Source: Firmicutes bacterium UBA7709
GTDB taxonomy: Bacteria > Bacillota_A > Clostridia > Peptostreptococcales > Anaerovoracaceae
Length of the DNA stretch: 6,037 bases
Direction of reading: 5' to 3'
Assembly: GCA_002482405.1 (NCBI GenBank)
Contig: DLFX01000221.1
Coordinates: forward strand, 2,493-8,529
The notes beneath the pieces were generated by a model, which was given only the letters and a program-made list of their open reading frames with translations, searched no databases and was not told the origin of the DNA. The translations under genes and the position numbers were made by a program. How positions within the stretch are numbered: position 1 is the stretch's first letter; each line of letters starts with the position of its first letter. Shown here piece after piece: positions 1 through 5,953 of the stretch.

Positions 1-218
1 TGAATTTTTTTTACGAGGCAACATCTGATATGGTTTTCCAGAACCAGCTTGCTTACGGAATCCAGAGCTGCCTGAGCGGCAGAGATCTGATTCAGCACAT
101 CGTTGCAGTATACGTCCCGTTCGACCATACCCTTGATCCCCCTGACCTGGCCTTCGATCCGGTTGAGCCTGGTGATCAGGCTGTCCTTGAGTTGGGGTTC
201 TCTAATAGTGGTTTCCAT
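1..218 (-). CDS. csoR: CsoR-family copper-sensing transcriptional repressor (C-terminus outside window)
   Basis: The first 72 residues of a small all-helical DUF156/CsoR repressor are present; the gene runs off the left edge, so roughly the last 15-30 residues are missing. The N-terminal helix carries the family signature RLNRIEGQVRGIKGM (residues 17-31). Cys38, His63 and Cys67 have exactly the spacing of the Cu(I) ligands of Mycobacterium tuberculosis CsoR (Cys36, His61, Cys65), and Tyr37 matches its second-shell Tyr35. This pattern favours copper sensing over the formaldehyde (FrmR) or nickel (RcnR) relatives. The start is ATG at 218, with GGAGGT at 226-231 seven bases upstream. In this family apo-protein binds the operator and Cu(I) releases it. 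A matching operator lies at 277-293 in its own promoter region, so autoregulation is likely. It follows a copper-type membrane protein gene on the same strand, which fits the role. Confidence 0.88.
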   Translation of the reverse strand, partial: METTIREPQLKDSLITRLNRIEGQVRGIKGMVERDVYCNDVLNQISAAQAALDSVSKLVLENHIRCCLVKKI

Positions 219-276
219 CAATATTACCTCCACCGCAATTTCCAATGGTTATATCATACCATAATACATTTATACT

Positions 277-293
277 ATACCCCGGTAGGGTAT
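277..293 (-). promoter_or_regulatory. Probable CsoR operator (17-bp inverted repeat)
   Basis: Read on the minus strand the site is ATACCCTACCGGGGTAT: two perfect 6-base arms, ATACCC and GGGTAT, around a 5-base centre. This resembles the G/C-flanked pseudo-palindromes known as CsoR operators in Firmicutes. It begins six bases after the -10 box at 300-305, so it covers the predicted transcription start; bound repressor would block initiation of csoR. No second copy was seen in front of the upstream fusion gene or elsewhere in the window. Binding is inferred, not shown. Confidence 0.72.
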
Positions 294-299
294 GCTTTA

Positions 300-328
300 A
301 TCATATCAAAAGCAGTTGCTTTTTTCAA
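300..328 (-). promoter_or_regulatory. Sigma-A type promoter of csoR
   Basis: On the minus strand TTGAAA (323-328) is separated by exactly 17 bases from TATGAT (300-305), each one mismatch from the consensus. Transcription would start near 293, inside the CsoR-type operator, leaving a leader of about 75 bases before the ATG at 218. The 17-base spacer contains a palindrome, AAAAGCA-AC-TGCTTTT (308-323). A second, weaker candidate, TTAAAG (295-300) with 17 bases to TAGTAT (272-277), would have the operator as its spacer. Confidence 0.65.
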
Positions 329-382
329 GATACAATATCCTGTTTTTTCCCAACCGCTTTTAAACCTTTCGCTCTTGTCTCT

Positions 383-402
383 TTTTCCCGAATTTTCCCG
401 AA
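383..402. repeat. Two exact tandem copies of a 10-base unit
   Basis: TTTTCCCGAA occurs twice in direct succession (383-392 and 393-402), just after the stop codon of the fusion gene and upstream of the csoR promoter. It is too short to assign a role and may be a local duplication. The rest of 219-405 holds the csoR leader, operator and promoter and a purine-rich (minus strand) stretch without an open frame of interest. Confidence 0.5.
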
Positions 403-405
403 GTA

Positions 406-1923
406 TTACACCCCGCCTCCGCAGCAGCTGGGCAATCTGTTGTTGATGGATTCGTCGGTCTGGGGAACAGCCGCCGGGTCGCCCAGATCGTCGACGACGG
501 TGATCTGGCTCCGTATCATCCCCATCCAGCAGCTGTAACGCACAACGCCGGATTTATCCGGGGTGAATTCAATGATGTTGTCGCCGGGCTGCAGCTGTTT
601 CTCCAGGTTGTATTCCGGTATGACGATCCTGTTGTTGCAGCCGTTAATGTCGCTGCTGTCCGCCTGAAGGTTCCACCGGACCGGAATCCCCTTCTGTACG
701 ACAAGGGGTTCATATCTGCCGGAATCCAGCGTCGTCGTCACCGTCTGAACGCCGCCGGCAAGCTCAGCTGTGGCTCCCTGAGCGGAAGAGACGGACGGGG
801 ACCCGGCCTGGCTGCTCCATCCCGCAGAAAAGGGCATCGCGTATCCGGTCAGAGCCATTCCCCGGCTGAACATCACGACTCCCAGCAGGATGACCAGTCC
901 TGCGCTTACCGTCATCATCTTTGCCGTATATTTCTTCGTCAGCAGGCTGCTCAGCGCGCCACGACCGAACATGAGAGGAACGGTTCCCAGGCTGAAAACC
1001 AACATCGACAGCGCGCCTTTTCCCGGATCTCCGGTGGATAACGCGTAAAGCTGCATCGCCTGCAGCGGTCCGCAGGGCATCAGACCGTTCAGCAGGCCAA
1101 CGTAAAACGGCCTGCCGCCGCCGCTGCTCTTCTGCTCATCGATCTTTGCGGCAAATATTTTGGGCATCCTGGGGTTGAACCTTCTGAGCCAGGGAAAGAC
1201 GTTCAGCATATTCAGCCCCATAACGACCATAAATATTCCGGCGGCCAGGGTTACAAAGCCCTTTCCCGCGCTGGAAAAGCTCACCGCGGAACCCAGCGCT
1301 CCCACGATTCCGCCGATGACCGTGTAAGAGATCACCCGGCCGGAATTATACAATATGCTCGGCTTCAGCGTTGAAACCGCCCTTCCGCCACTGGGGGTCT
1401 TATCGTGAGAAATTCTATTCGGTACGCACTGTGACAGGTTTATGCCGCCGCACATGGCGACACAATGAGCTGAGGTCAGCAATCCGACCGCGAAGAGCAT
1501 GCCATACCCCATGCCGTCCCGGGCCTGGGGGAAGGAATTAAAGAGATCAAAGCCTCCGAAGCGGCTGATGATGACATAAAGCGCGATCAGGATCACCAGG
1601 ATGCCGACAGCCTGGATACCGCCCTGATGCTGTCCGGCGGGCTCCGGCGGATTGCCCGCCGCATTCTTGATCGGCCTCCGGAGCACCCTTTGATCCGCTT
1701 TCCCAATCGCGGCCCTGTAGCCCAGACTCTCGATCATTCCGATAATCTCTGTGATGTCGATCTGTTCCGGATCATAGGTAACCAAGGCGTTTTCCCTGGA
1801 ATAGCTTACGATGGCATTGGCGATGCCCTTTTTATTCTTCAGCGTACGCTCGATCCTGTTCACACAGCTGACACAGGTCATGCCCGTGATTTTAAGCGTT
1901 GCCGTGATATAATTCTTTCCCAT
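406..1923 (-). CDS. HMA domain - TauE/SafE (DsbD-like) membrane domain - cupredoxin fusion, copper handling
   Basis: A 505-residue protein, probably for Cu(I) handling at the membrane. Residues 5-72 form a heavy-metal-associated domain with the GMTCVSC motif (Cys17, Cys20). After a linker come a first membrane segment (about 103-119) and a polytopic TauE/SafE (UreH/DsbD_2-like) domain, about 138-358. It has the HCVAMCGG motif (153-160) and NGLMPCGP (279-286), each with cysteines able to move a metal ion or reducing equivalents. Residues 395-477 resemble a cupredoxin with candidate ligands Cys429, Cys465, Met467 and Met469 (the SCWMGM stretch). The protein ends in Cys500-Cys501-GGG. The start chosen is ATG at 1923, because GGAGGAG at 1932-1938 lies eight bases before it. 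The longer frame from 1959 lacks a ribosome site, and its ATG falls in a possible -10 box. csoR follows downstream, supporting a copper role; the exact transport activity is not known. Confidence 0.85.
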   Translation of the reverse strand: MGKNYITATLKITGMTCVSCVNRIERTLKNKKGIANAIVSYSRENALVTYDPEQIDITEIIGMIESLGYRAAIGKADQRVLRRPIKNAAGNPPEPAGQHQGGIQAVGILVILIALYVIISRFGGFDLFNSFPQARDGMGYGMLFAVGLLTSAHCVAMCGGINLSQCVPNRISHDKTPSGGRAVSTLKPSILYNSGRVISYTVIGGIVGALGSAVSFSSAGKGFVTLAAGIFMVVMGLNMLNVFPWLRRFNPRMPKIFAAKIDEQKSSGGGRPFYVGLLNGLMPCGPLQAMQLYALSTGDPGKGALSMLVFSLGTVPLMFGRGALSSLLTKKYTAKMMTVSAGLVILLGVVMFSRGMALTGYAMPFSAGWSSQAGSPSVSSAQGATAELAGGVQTVTTTLDSGRYEPLVVQKGIPVRWNLQADSSDINGCNNRIVIPEYNLEKQLQPGDNIIEFTPDKSGVVRYSCWMGMIRSQITVVDDLGDPAAVPQTDESINNRLPSCCGGGV

Positions 1924-1954
1924 CTGTTGCGCTCCTCCTGTTTTTTCTTCGTTG

Positions 1955-1963
1955 AGCATATCA
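1955..1963 (-). promoter_or_regulatory. Possible extended -10 promoter of the copper fusion gene
   Basis: On the minus strand TGATATGCT (TGn plus TATGCT) would start transcription near 1948, about 25 bases before the ATG at 1923 and after the terminator at 2024-2060. No good -35 box is visible at 16-18 bases, and no ATACCC...GGGTAT operator lies nearby. A promoter is needed here because the terminator separates this gene from the operon upstream, but the exact site is weakly supported. Confidence 0.35.
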
Positions 1964-2023
1964 AAAAAATATGAAGAATTTATGGAGGGCGAACGGAAAA
2001 ATTTCTATCAATCATGTTAAAAG

Positions 2024-2060
2024 AAAAAAAGTATTTCCTCTTTCCAGGGAAATACTTTTT
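2024..2060 (-). terminator. Rho-independent terminator of the electron-transfer operon
   Basis: A perfect 13-base-pair stem (2026-2038 with 2048-2060) around a 9-base loop. On the minus strand it ends in a run of seven T (2024-2030), partly within the stem. It lies 36 bases after the stop of the unknown lipoprotein gene. The A run on the other arm makes it usable in both directions, but no plus-strand gene is seen that would need it. Confidence 0.85.
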
Positions 2061-2095
2061 GATCGGCTAAGCTGCTTGCTTATACCACGGTTTTA

Positions 2096-2692
2096 TCACG
2101 GCTTCTTTACCTGCTGCTCGCCCGTGATGGAACTGTCGGCGTCCATCTTAAATGTAGATTTTGCGGAATCCGTTGTAAAATAAACATTTCCGTCAACTTT
2201 CGCGTCTACGAGTTCGAAATTGTCCTGGGAGACATAGAGGTCCCCGACAAAGGTTCCATGCTGAATGCTGGCCATAGGGCTGTTGATCGTCAGGGTCGGC
2301 GCTTTCAGAGTAAATCTGTTGGTGACGGTTCGATTCTCATCCTGGGTATAAAGGGCGATCTTTCGCTGGACGACGTCCTTGCCCTGATCATCCTTTTTCC
2401 CGTTTGTAAAGCTGCCCTCCAACACCAGATCTTCAGTGAAGGTCAAATCCTTCAGGGTGGCGATGATCCAGGTCCCCTTATTGCTGATGGCGTTTTTAAA
2501 GGCGGCGTTATCATCAACTACCGACGCCGTCGTCACCGCGTCGTTTTCGTTGGACTTCTGGTCGTTTACCCCGCCTTCCGACGTCACGTTACCGTTGTTT
2601 CCTTCATTGACGCCGTTATTATCCTTGCCGCCGCAGCCAGCAGATCCGAACATCAAGGAAACGGTCAGCAGAAGTATGAATATTTTTTTCAT
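2096..2692 (-). CDS. Small lipoprotein of unknown function with beta-helix-like C-terminal half
   Basis: A 198-residue predicted lipoprotein that I do not recognise as a named family. Residues 1-19 are a signal peptide (MKK, then a hydrophobic run) ending in the lipobox GSAGC with Cys20 as the lipidation site. Residues 21-51 are a Gly/Asn/Glu-rich linker, typical of a tether on the outer face of the membrane. From about 75 to 192 short alternating hydrophobic strands follow (for example TLTINSP, GTFVGDLYV, AKVDGNVYF), spaced like rungs of a right-handed beta-helix or bactofilin-type fold. Cys20 is the only cysteine, so no thiol or metal site is evident, and there is no flavinylation-like motif. 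The start at 2692 has AAGGAGG at 2700-2706 seven bases upstream. The gene lies 85 bases after apbE with no terminator between, so it is probably co-transcribed. It ends in tandem stops (TGA TAA). A structural or scaffold role at the cell surface is possible but only inferred. Confidence 0.85.
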   Translation of the reverse strand: MKKIFILLLTVSLMFGSAGCGGKDNNGVNEGNNGNVTSEGGVNDQKSNENDAVTTASVVDDNAAFKNAISNKGTWIIATLKDLTFTEDLVLEGSFTNGKKDDQGKDVVQRKIALYTQDENRTVTNRFTLKAPTLTINSPMASIQHGTFVGDLYVSQDNFELVDAKVDGNVYFTTDSAKSTFKMDADSSITGEQQVKKP

Positions 2693-2777
2693 TTAAAATC
2701 CTCCTTGCAAAATTTTCAGTAAATATAATTCTATTTGCAATGGGTATTCTACCCTGGGAAGATTTTAGTATACGCTT

Positions 2778-3821
2778 TTATTTCGCCATATGTTTTTCAA
2801 AGCCGGAGCTGTACTTCACCGTTCCGTCGGGAAAAACCCACAGGGCTTCCACGTCGGGAAGGCTTTCAATCAGCGCCAGCCCTTCTTCAAAGGGCATGTT
2901 GAATACTTTCGTCAGCGCGTCGGCCATGCCGGAATCAGGGCAAAGGATCGATACGGAGACAAAATAGTCCGCCGGATAAAGGGTAGCCGGGTCGATGATG
3001 TGATGGTATTTCTTTCCGTCTACGATGTAATATCTCTCGTAAACTCCGCTTGTCACCAGGGAAGCCTCAGTCAAATCAACTCTGCCGACGTCGTCGCCGT
3101 TTTCGTCGAAGGGGTTTTGTATCCCGACTTTCCAAGGGGTGCCGTCGGCTCTGGACCCGATGGCGCGCACGTTGCCGCCGACGCTGATGAGGCAGTTGGT
3201 AACGCCGTTTGCTTCCGCAAATTTCGCGACCTGCTCCGTGGCGTAACCCTTTGCCACGCCGCCTACGTCAAGGCTCATTTCGGGGTCCTCTAAAAACACC
3301 GTGGAGTTCGCCTCGTCGATGATCACCTTATTGATATCGGTGTGTTTTGCAGCCTCTTTCAGCTGATCCATGTCCGGCAGCGTCGCCTTTTCAGGGTCTT
3401 CGATCCCCGCCTCACGGTGCTCGTGCCATATCTTCAGCACGGCGCCCAACGCCACATTGAGCTTGCCGTCCGTCGTCTGATAAGCTTCCTTGGCGAAGAG
3501 AAGCAGATCGATGATCCGTCTGTCCACCTTCACCGGCGCCAAACCGGCGCTGTCGTTGATGGTTTTTATATTGTTGACTCCGTCATAGTCATTGTAAATA
3601 TCAAAGAGCTGATGATATTCTTCAAGCTTATCATGGATCATATGGACCTGATCGTTGAATTCTTCCTTGCTGTCGGCATAGCCGATCACACGGGTCACCG
3701 TGTCAAACAGCGTGAGAAATTCCGCCTCAAAGCGCTTTTTTTCCACTTTTGTGTCTCCGCAGGCTGCGAGATTGACGGTCAATATGACAACCATGAGAAC
3801 CGCGGCAAGTTTTTTTAACAT
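2778..3821 (-). CDS. apbE: FAD:protein FMN transferase (ApbE family), lipoprotein form
   Basis: ApbE enzymes use FAD and Mg2+ to attach FMN through a phosphoester bond to a Thr or Ser of extracytoplasmic proteins. This 347-residue copy has a signal peptide with lipobox LAAC (Cys21), so it should act on the outer face of the membrane. Family landmarks: LFDTVTRV (38-45), SLDVGGVAKGYATE (183-196), SVGGNVRAIG (213-222), VTSGVYERYY (256-265), HHIIDP (273-278) and DSGMADALTK (296-305) near the C-terminus. The usual DPxTG after HIIDP is here DPATLYP, a small deviation. The start is ATG at 3821, preceded by GGAGG at 3826-3830 with a short 4-base gap; an in-frame ATG at 3839 lacks a ribosome site and would put six odd residues before the signal peptide. 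The gene directly follows the repeat lipoprotein that is its probable substrate, as FmnB accompanies PplA in Listeria electron-transfer loci. Confidence 0.95.
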   Translation of the reverse strand: MLKKLAAVLMVVILTVNLAACGDTKVEKKRFEAEFLTLFDTVTRVIGYADSKEEFNDQVHMIHDKLEEYHQLFDIYNDYDGVNNIKTINDSAGLAPVKVDRRIIDLLLFAKEAYQTTDGKLNVALGAVLKIWHEHREAGIEDPEKATLPDMDQLKEAAKHTDINKVIIDEANSTVFLEDPEMSLDVGGVAKGYATEQVAKFAEANGVTNCLISVGGNVRAIGSRADGTPWKVGIQNPFDENGDDVGRVDLTEASLVTSGVYERYYIVDGKKYHHIIDPATLYPADYFVSVSILCPDSGMADALTKVFNMPFEEGLALIESLPDVEALWVFPDGTVKYSSGFEKHMAK

Positions 3822-3840
3822 GAAGCCTCCACATATCATA

Positions 3841-3889
3841 CGAGGGGGATAGCACCGACACTATTTTAAGCGCGATCCTATCCCCCTTG
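3841..3889 (-). promoter_or_regulatory. Intercistronic hairpin before apbE
   Basis: A perfect 10-base-pair stem (3843-3852 with 3878-3887, AGGGGGATAG against CTATCCCCCT) extends to 12 pairs with one G-U, around a 25-base loop. It starts 20 bases after the stop of the repeat lipoprotein gene. On the minus strand the second arm is followed by CGTATG, not by a T run, so it is not a standard terminator. It may stabilise the 3' end of the upstream message or lower apbE expression. Confidence 0.5.
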
Positions 3890-3909
3890 CAAGAAATTTT
3901 TTTTATGTT

Positions 3910-4950
3910 TTATTTTGCTGCGCCAGCCGCCTTTTCGAGAACTGTCACAAAGTCGCTGATATGGACCGTAACAGATGACTTCAGGTCGTCTGCCGTCGCA
4001 TGGCCTTCTTCGTCTACCGCGATCCCCTTTACTTCGTCAAGAGTCTTTCCGACAACATACTTTGCAAATGCGGCCGCCTCTTCGTTCCATTCCTTGCCGA
4101 TGCCGGAGGCCTTCTTCATGCCGTACGCGTCGCCCAGCTCATCCTTGGTCTGGATCGGAGCGTTGATATCGGAAGTGATCTTCCCTTCCTTTGAGAAGTT
4201 TACGTCGGTGATGGACGCGTCGATGATGCTGCTGGTGATAACACCCTTTGCATCAAAGGTGGAAGCCGTGTAATAGGAATATGCTTCTGCAAGTCCGTCC
4301 TCGTCGCCCGCGTCTTTTGACTTCGCGATGTTTGTGACGACGCCGATGCCGAGCTTGTCGTCAGCGGAAGCGCCTAAATCCTGTGCGTTTGCAACAGCTT
4401 TTTCGATTCCGTCAACAAAATCGGTGATATGGATCGTAACGGAAGACTTGAGATCGTCCACCGTCGCATGGCCCTCTTCGTCTACCGCGATCCCCTTTAC
4501 CTCGTCAACGGTCTTTCCGATGACATAGTTGGAAAAAGCGGTTGCCTCTTCATTCCATTCCTTACCCAGTGCGGATCCTTTTTTCATACCGTAGTCGGTA
4601 CCCATTTCCTGTTTGCCGACAAAAACTGTGTCCAAAGGAGTAACGATTTTGCCATCCTTTGAGAACTCGATCTTCGTCTGAGCCGCGTCGATTGCGCAGT
4701 TTACGATAGTGCCTGCATCGTCGACGGTTACTGCGACAATGGTCGAATCAGCCTGGGCCACGCCGTTTGCGTCCCCTGCGTCCGTCGATTTTGCAGCGGA
4801 AGTGATCACTGCCAAGCCGGTTTTCACCGCTGTTGCCGTCGCAGAATTATCATCCTGACCCGGAGTCACTTCTTTGTCCCCGCCGCCACAGGCTGCAAAT
4901 GCAAACATTACCATGGTCAGGACTAACAACAATGCTACTTTCTTTTTCAT
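3910..4950 (-). CDS. Two-repeat lipoprotein, probable covalent FMN carrier (PplA-like)
   Basis: A 346-residue lipoprotein. Its signal peptide ends in FAAC (Cys21), and a short Asp/Thr/Ala-rich linker follows. Two repeats with a constant offset of 156 residues and no gaps follow (about 44-189 and 200-345). Each contains KSxDAGD, a V-D-x-x-G-x-I strand, YGMKK, GKEWNEEA, DEVKGIAVDEEGHAT and then DLKSSVT (166-172 and 322-328). Known ApbE targets carry DxxSGAT or similar, with FMN on the last Thr. DLKSSVT keeps the Asp, the first Ser and the Thr at the same spacing, so Thr172 and Thr328 are candidate FMN sites. The layout resembles PplA of Listeria, a lipoprotein with two FMN domains used in extracellular electron transfer, but the sequence is clearly different and a standard FMN-binding domain match is not certain. 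The start at 4950 has GGAGG at 4958-4962. The neighbouring apbE and membrane pair support a redox role. Alternative: a lipoprotein of unknown role that merely neighbours apbE. Confidence 0.8.
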   Translation of the reverse strand: MKKKVALLLVLTMVMFAFAACGGGDKEVTPGQDDNSATATAVKTGLAVITSAAKSTDAGDANGVAQADSTIVAVTVDDAGTIVNCAIDAAQTKIEFSKDGKIVTPLDTVFVGKQEMGTDYGMKKGSALGKEWNEEATAFSNYVIGKTVDEVKGIAVDEEGHATVDDLKSSVTIHITDFVDGIEKAVANAQDLGASADDKLGIGVVTNIAKSKDAGDEDGLAEAYSYYTASTFDAKGVITSSIIDASITDVNFSKEGKITSDINAPIQTKDELGDAYGMKKASGIGKEWNEEAAAFAKYVVGKTLDEVKGIAVDEEGHATADDLKSSVTVHISDFVTVLEKAAGAAK

Positions 4951-4955
4951 AAAAT

Positions 4956-4962
4956 CTCCTCC
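4956..4962 (-). promoter_or_regulatory. Strong ribosome binding site of the repeat lipoprotein
   Basis: GGAGGAG on the minus strand, five bases before ATG at 4950 (seven from the GGAGG core). It lies in the 55-base gap after the EetB-like gene, which shows no terminator or clear promoter. The strong site fits high production of an abundant electron-carrier lipoprotein from a shared transcript. Confidence 0.6.
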
Positions 4963-5005
4963 AAAATATTTTTTCAGGGCTTGTCGAACATTCGGCAGCT
5001 CTTTT

Positions 5006-5548
5006 TTATCGGGCCAGCCGTTGAAACGCCGGCATAATAAATTTCAAGAGCGTCGACGTGACGATTCCCGCCGCCAGGCCTGAGACCAGAAGGACTGGAA
5101 GATAAGCCCACATATTCATACCCGCATATATGATCGTTATAACAATAAACTGTCCAATATTATGAAAAATTGCTCCAAAGATGCTGATGATCAGGTAGGA
5201 GACCTTTCCTCTGAAAATTACCATGAGCAGAATCATCGCCGTGATGGATAAAATTCCTCCTGAAAGACTCAAAAGTCCGGCGATGCCGCCTCTCGTCACA
5301 AATACGAACACCGATTTCAGGATGCCGATGGTATAGGCCTGTTTCTTACCGAGAAAGAACAGCGCATACATGACGGCGATGTTTGACAGGCCGAATTTGA
5401 CCCCCGGAACCGCGATGGGCAGGGGCGGAAGCATGTTTTCCACGATGGCCAGCACCAGGGCGGCGGCAAACATCAGGGAGGTCAAAACCAGCATCTGGGT
5501 TTTATTTAAATTTTTAATTCTGGCATTTGTCATTGCTTTTCCATCCAT
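5006..5548 (-). CDS. Gx transporter / heptaprenyl diphosphate synthase component I family membrane protein (EetB-like)
   Basis: A 180-residue integral membrane protein with five or six hydrophobic segments (roughly 18-36, 54-67, 72-86, 98-112, 117-141, 149-168). Family marks are the E-N-x-L-P-P...PGVKFGLSNI region (37-57), GGIAGLLSLSGGILS (87-101) and GAIFHNIGQ (125-133). Databases often label the family Gx transporter or heptaprenyl diphosphate synthase component I; it looks like an ECF-type substrate-binding membrane subunit. Members also occur as EetB beside EetA in flavin-based extracellular electron transfer loci, where they are thought to help pass electrons from the membrane to the flavinylated lipoprotein. 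Here the NusG-II partner is directly upstream, and the lipoprotein and apbE follow, so the EetB-like role is preferred over isoprenoid synthesis. The start at 5548 has AGAGGTGG just upstream. Only nine bases separate it from the previous stop, so the two genes are very likely translated from one message. Confidence 0.88.
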   Translation of the reverse strand: MDGKAMTNARIKNLNKTQMLVLTSLMFAAALVLAIVENMLPPLPIAVPGVKFGLSNIAVMYALFFLGKKQAYTIGILKSVFVFVTRGGIAGLLSLSGGILSITAMILLMVIFRGKVSYLIISIFGAIFHNIGQFIVITIIYAGMNMWAYLPVLLVSGLAAGIVTSTLLKFIMPAFQRLAR

Positions 5549-5557
5549 GCTCCACCT

Positions 5558-5950
5558 CTAGTTTCCTATCACCAGGTCGGCGTCATCCTCGCCATGCTCC
5601 TTTTCAGGAACGACCTTCATCACGATCCCGTTTGGCAGACACGCCGCAAACTGGCCTGCCGTCCTCAATTTCCCCGCGTGGATGCAGACCTTGTCCGGGC
5701 AGTCGGATTCCACAAAAGCAATGGAACCGTCCTTGTATTGGTGAAAGATCACATGCTCATTCTGCGGGATGGAGAATGTCCGGTCCACTCCGGGCGTAAG
5801 CTCTACCGTCTTGACCAGTTCCGAGTAATAGTATATCTCAGCCTTCACCCGGTCTCCCGCAAACGCGAAGTGGTAGATACCCCAGGCGGCGACGCTGACG
5901 GCAATGATGCCGGCTATGATGATGATGTCGGTTTTCTTAAAAAATTTCAT
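5558..5950 (-). CDS. NusG domain II membrane protein (EetA-like)
   Basis: A 130-residue protein with one N-terminal membrane segment (about 9-30) and a small beta-rich NusG_II domain on the outside. Its hallmark is SDCPDKVCIHAGKL (82-95) followed by GQFAACLPNG (99-108). Cys84, Cys89 and Cys104 are the conserved cysteines of this family and could hold a disulfide or a cofactor. NusG_II proteins occur next to Gx-transporter family genes in Rnf-, ApbE- and EET-type loci, and EetA of Listeria is of this kind. The biochemical activity is not established; an electron-relay or membrane-assembly role with the next protein is inferred from context. The start at 5950 is three bases after the stop of the preceding gene, and its ribosome site is weak (GGATAG), so translation is probably coupled. 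The acidic tail (EKEHGEDDAD) is not a recognised motif. Confidence 0.88.
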   Translation of the reverse strand: MKFFKKTDIIIIAGIIAVSVAAWGIYHFAFAGDRVKAEIYYYSELVKTVELTPGVDRTFSIPQNEHVIFHQYKDGSIAFVESDCPDKVCIHAGKLRTAGQFAACLPNGIVMKVVPEKEHGEDDADLVIGN

Positions 5951-5953
5951 TTT

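Noticed and set aside
308..323. Terminator for the copper fusion gene
   Set aside because: The AT-rich stem has only a 2-4 base loop and four T on the minus strand, and it is better explained as the spacer of a strong promoter.
1924..1959. Longer N-terminus of the copper fusion protein starting at 1959
   Set aside because: No ribosome site precedes that ATG, whereas GGAGGAG sits eight bases before the ATG at 1923, directly in front of the HMA domain.
1627..1974. Plus-strand open frame of 115 codons
   Set aside because: It is antisense to the well-supported fusion gene, shows no family features and covers that gene's ribosome site.
1971..2183. Plus-strand open frame of 70 codons in the gap before the copper gene
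   Set aside because: It runs through the terminator hairpin and into the antisense of the lipoprotein gene; the low-complexity Lys-rich sequence is not protein-like.
2258..2722. Plus-strand open frame of 154 codons
   Set aside because: It mirrors the lipoprotein gene on the other strand; composition is that of a complementary reading frame and no ribosome site was seen.
2742..2754. GGGTA-TTC-TACCC inverted repeat as a CsoR site or terminator
   Set aside because: The arms are in the opposite order to the CsoR operator (GGGTA first), the stem is only five pairs and no T run follows.
3342..3818. Plus-strand open frame of 158 codons
   Set aside because: It lies wholly within apbE on the opposite strand and has no recognisable domain.
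3822..3839. Longer N-terminus of ApbE starting at 3839
   Set aside because: It would add MICGGF before a normal MLKK signal peptide and would place the GGAGG ribosome site inside the coding region.
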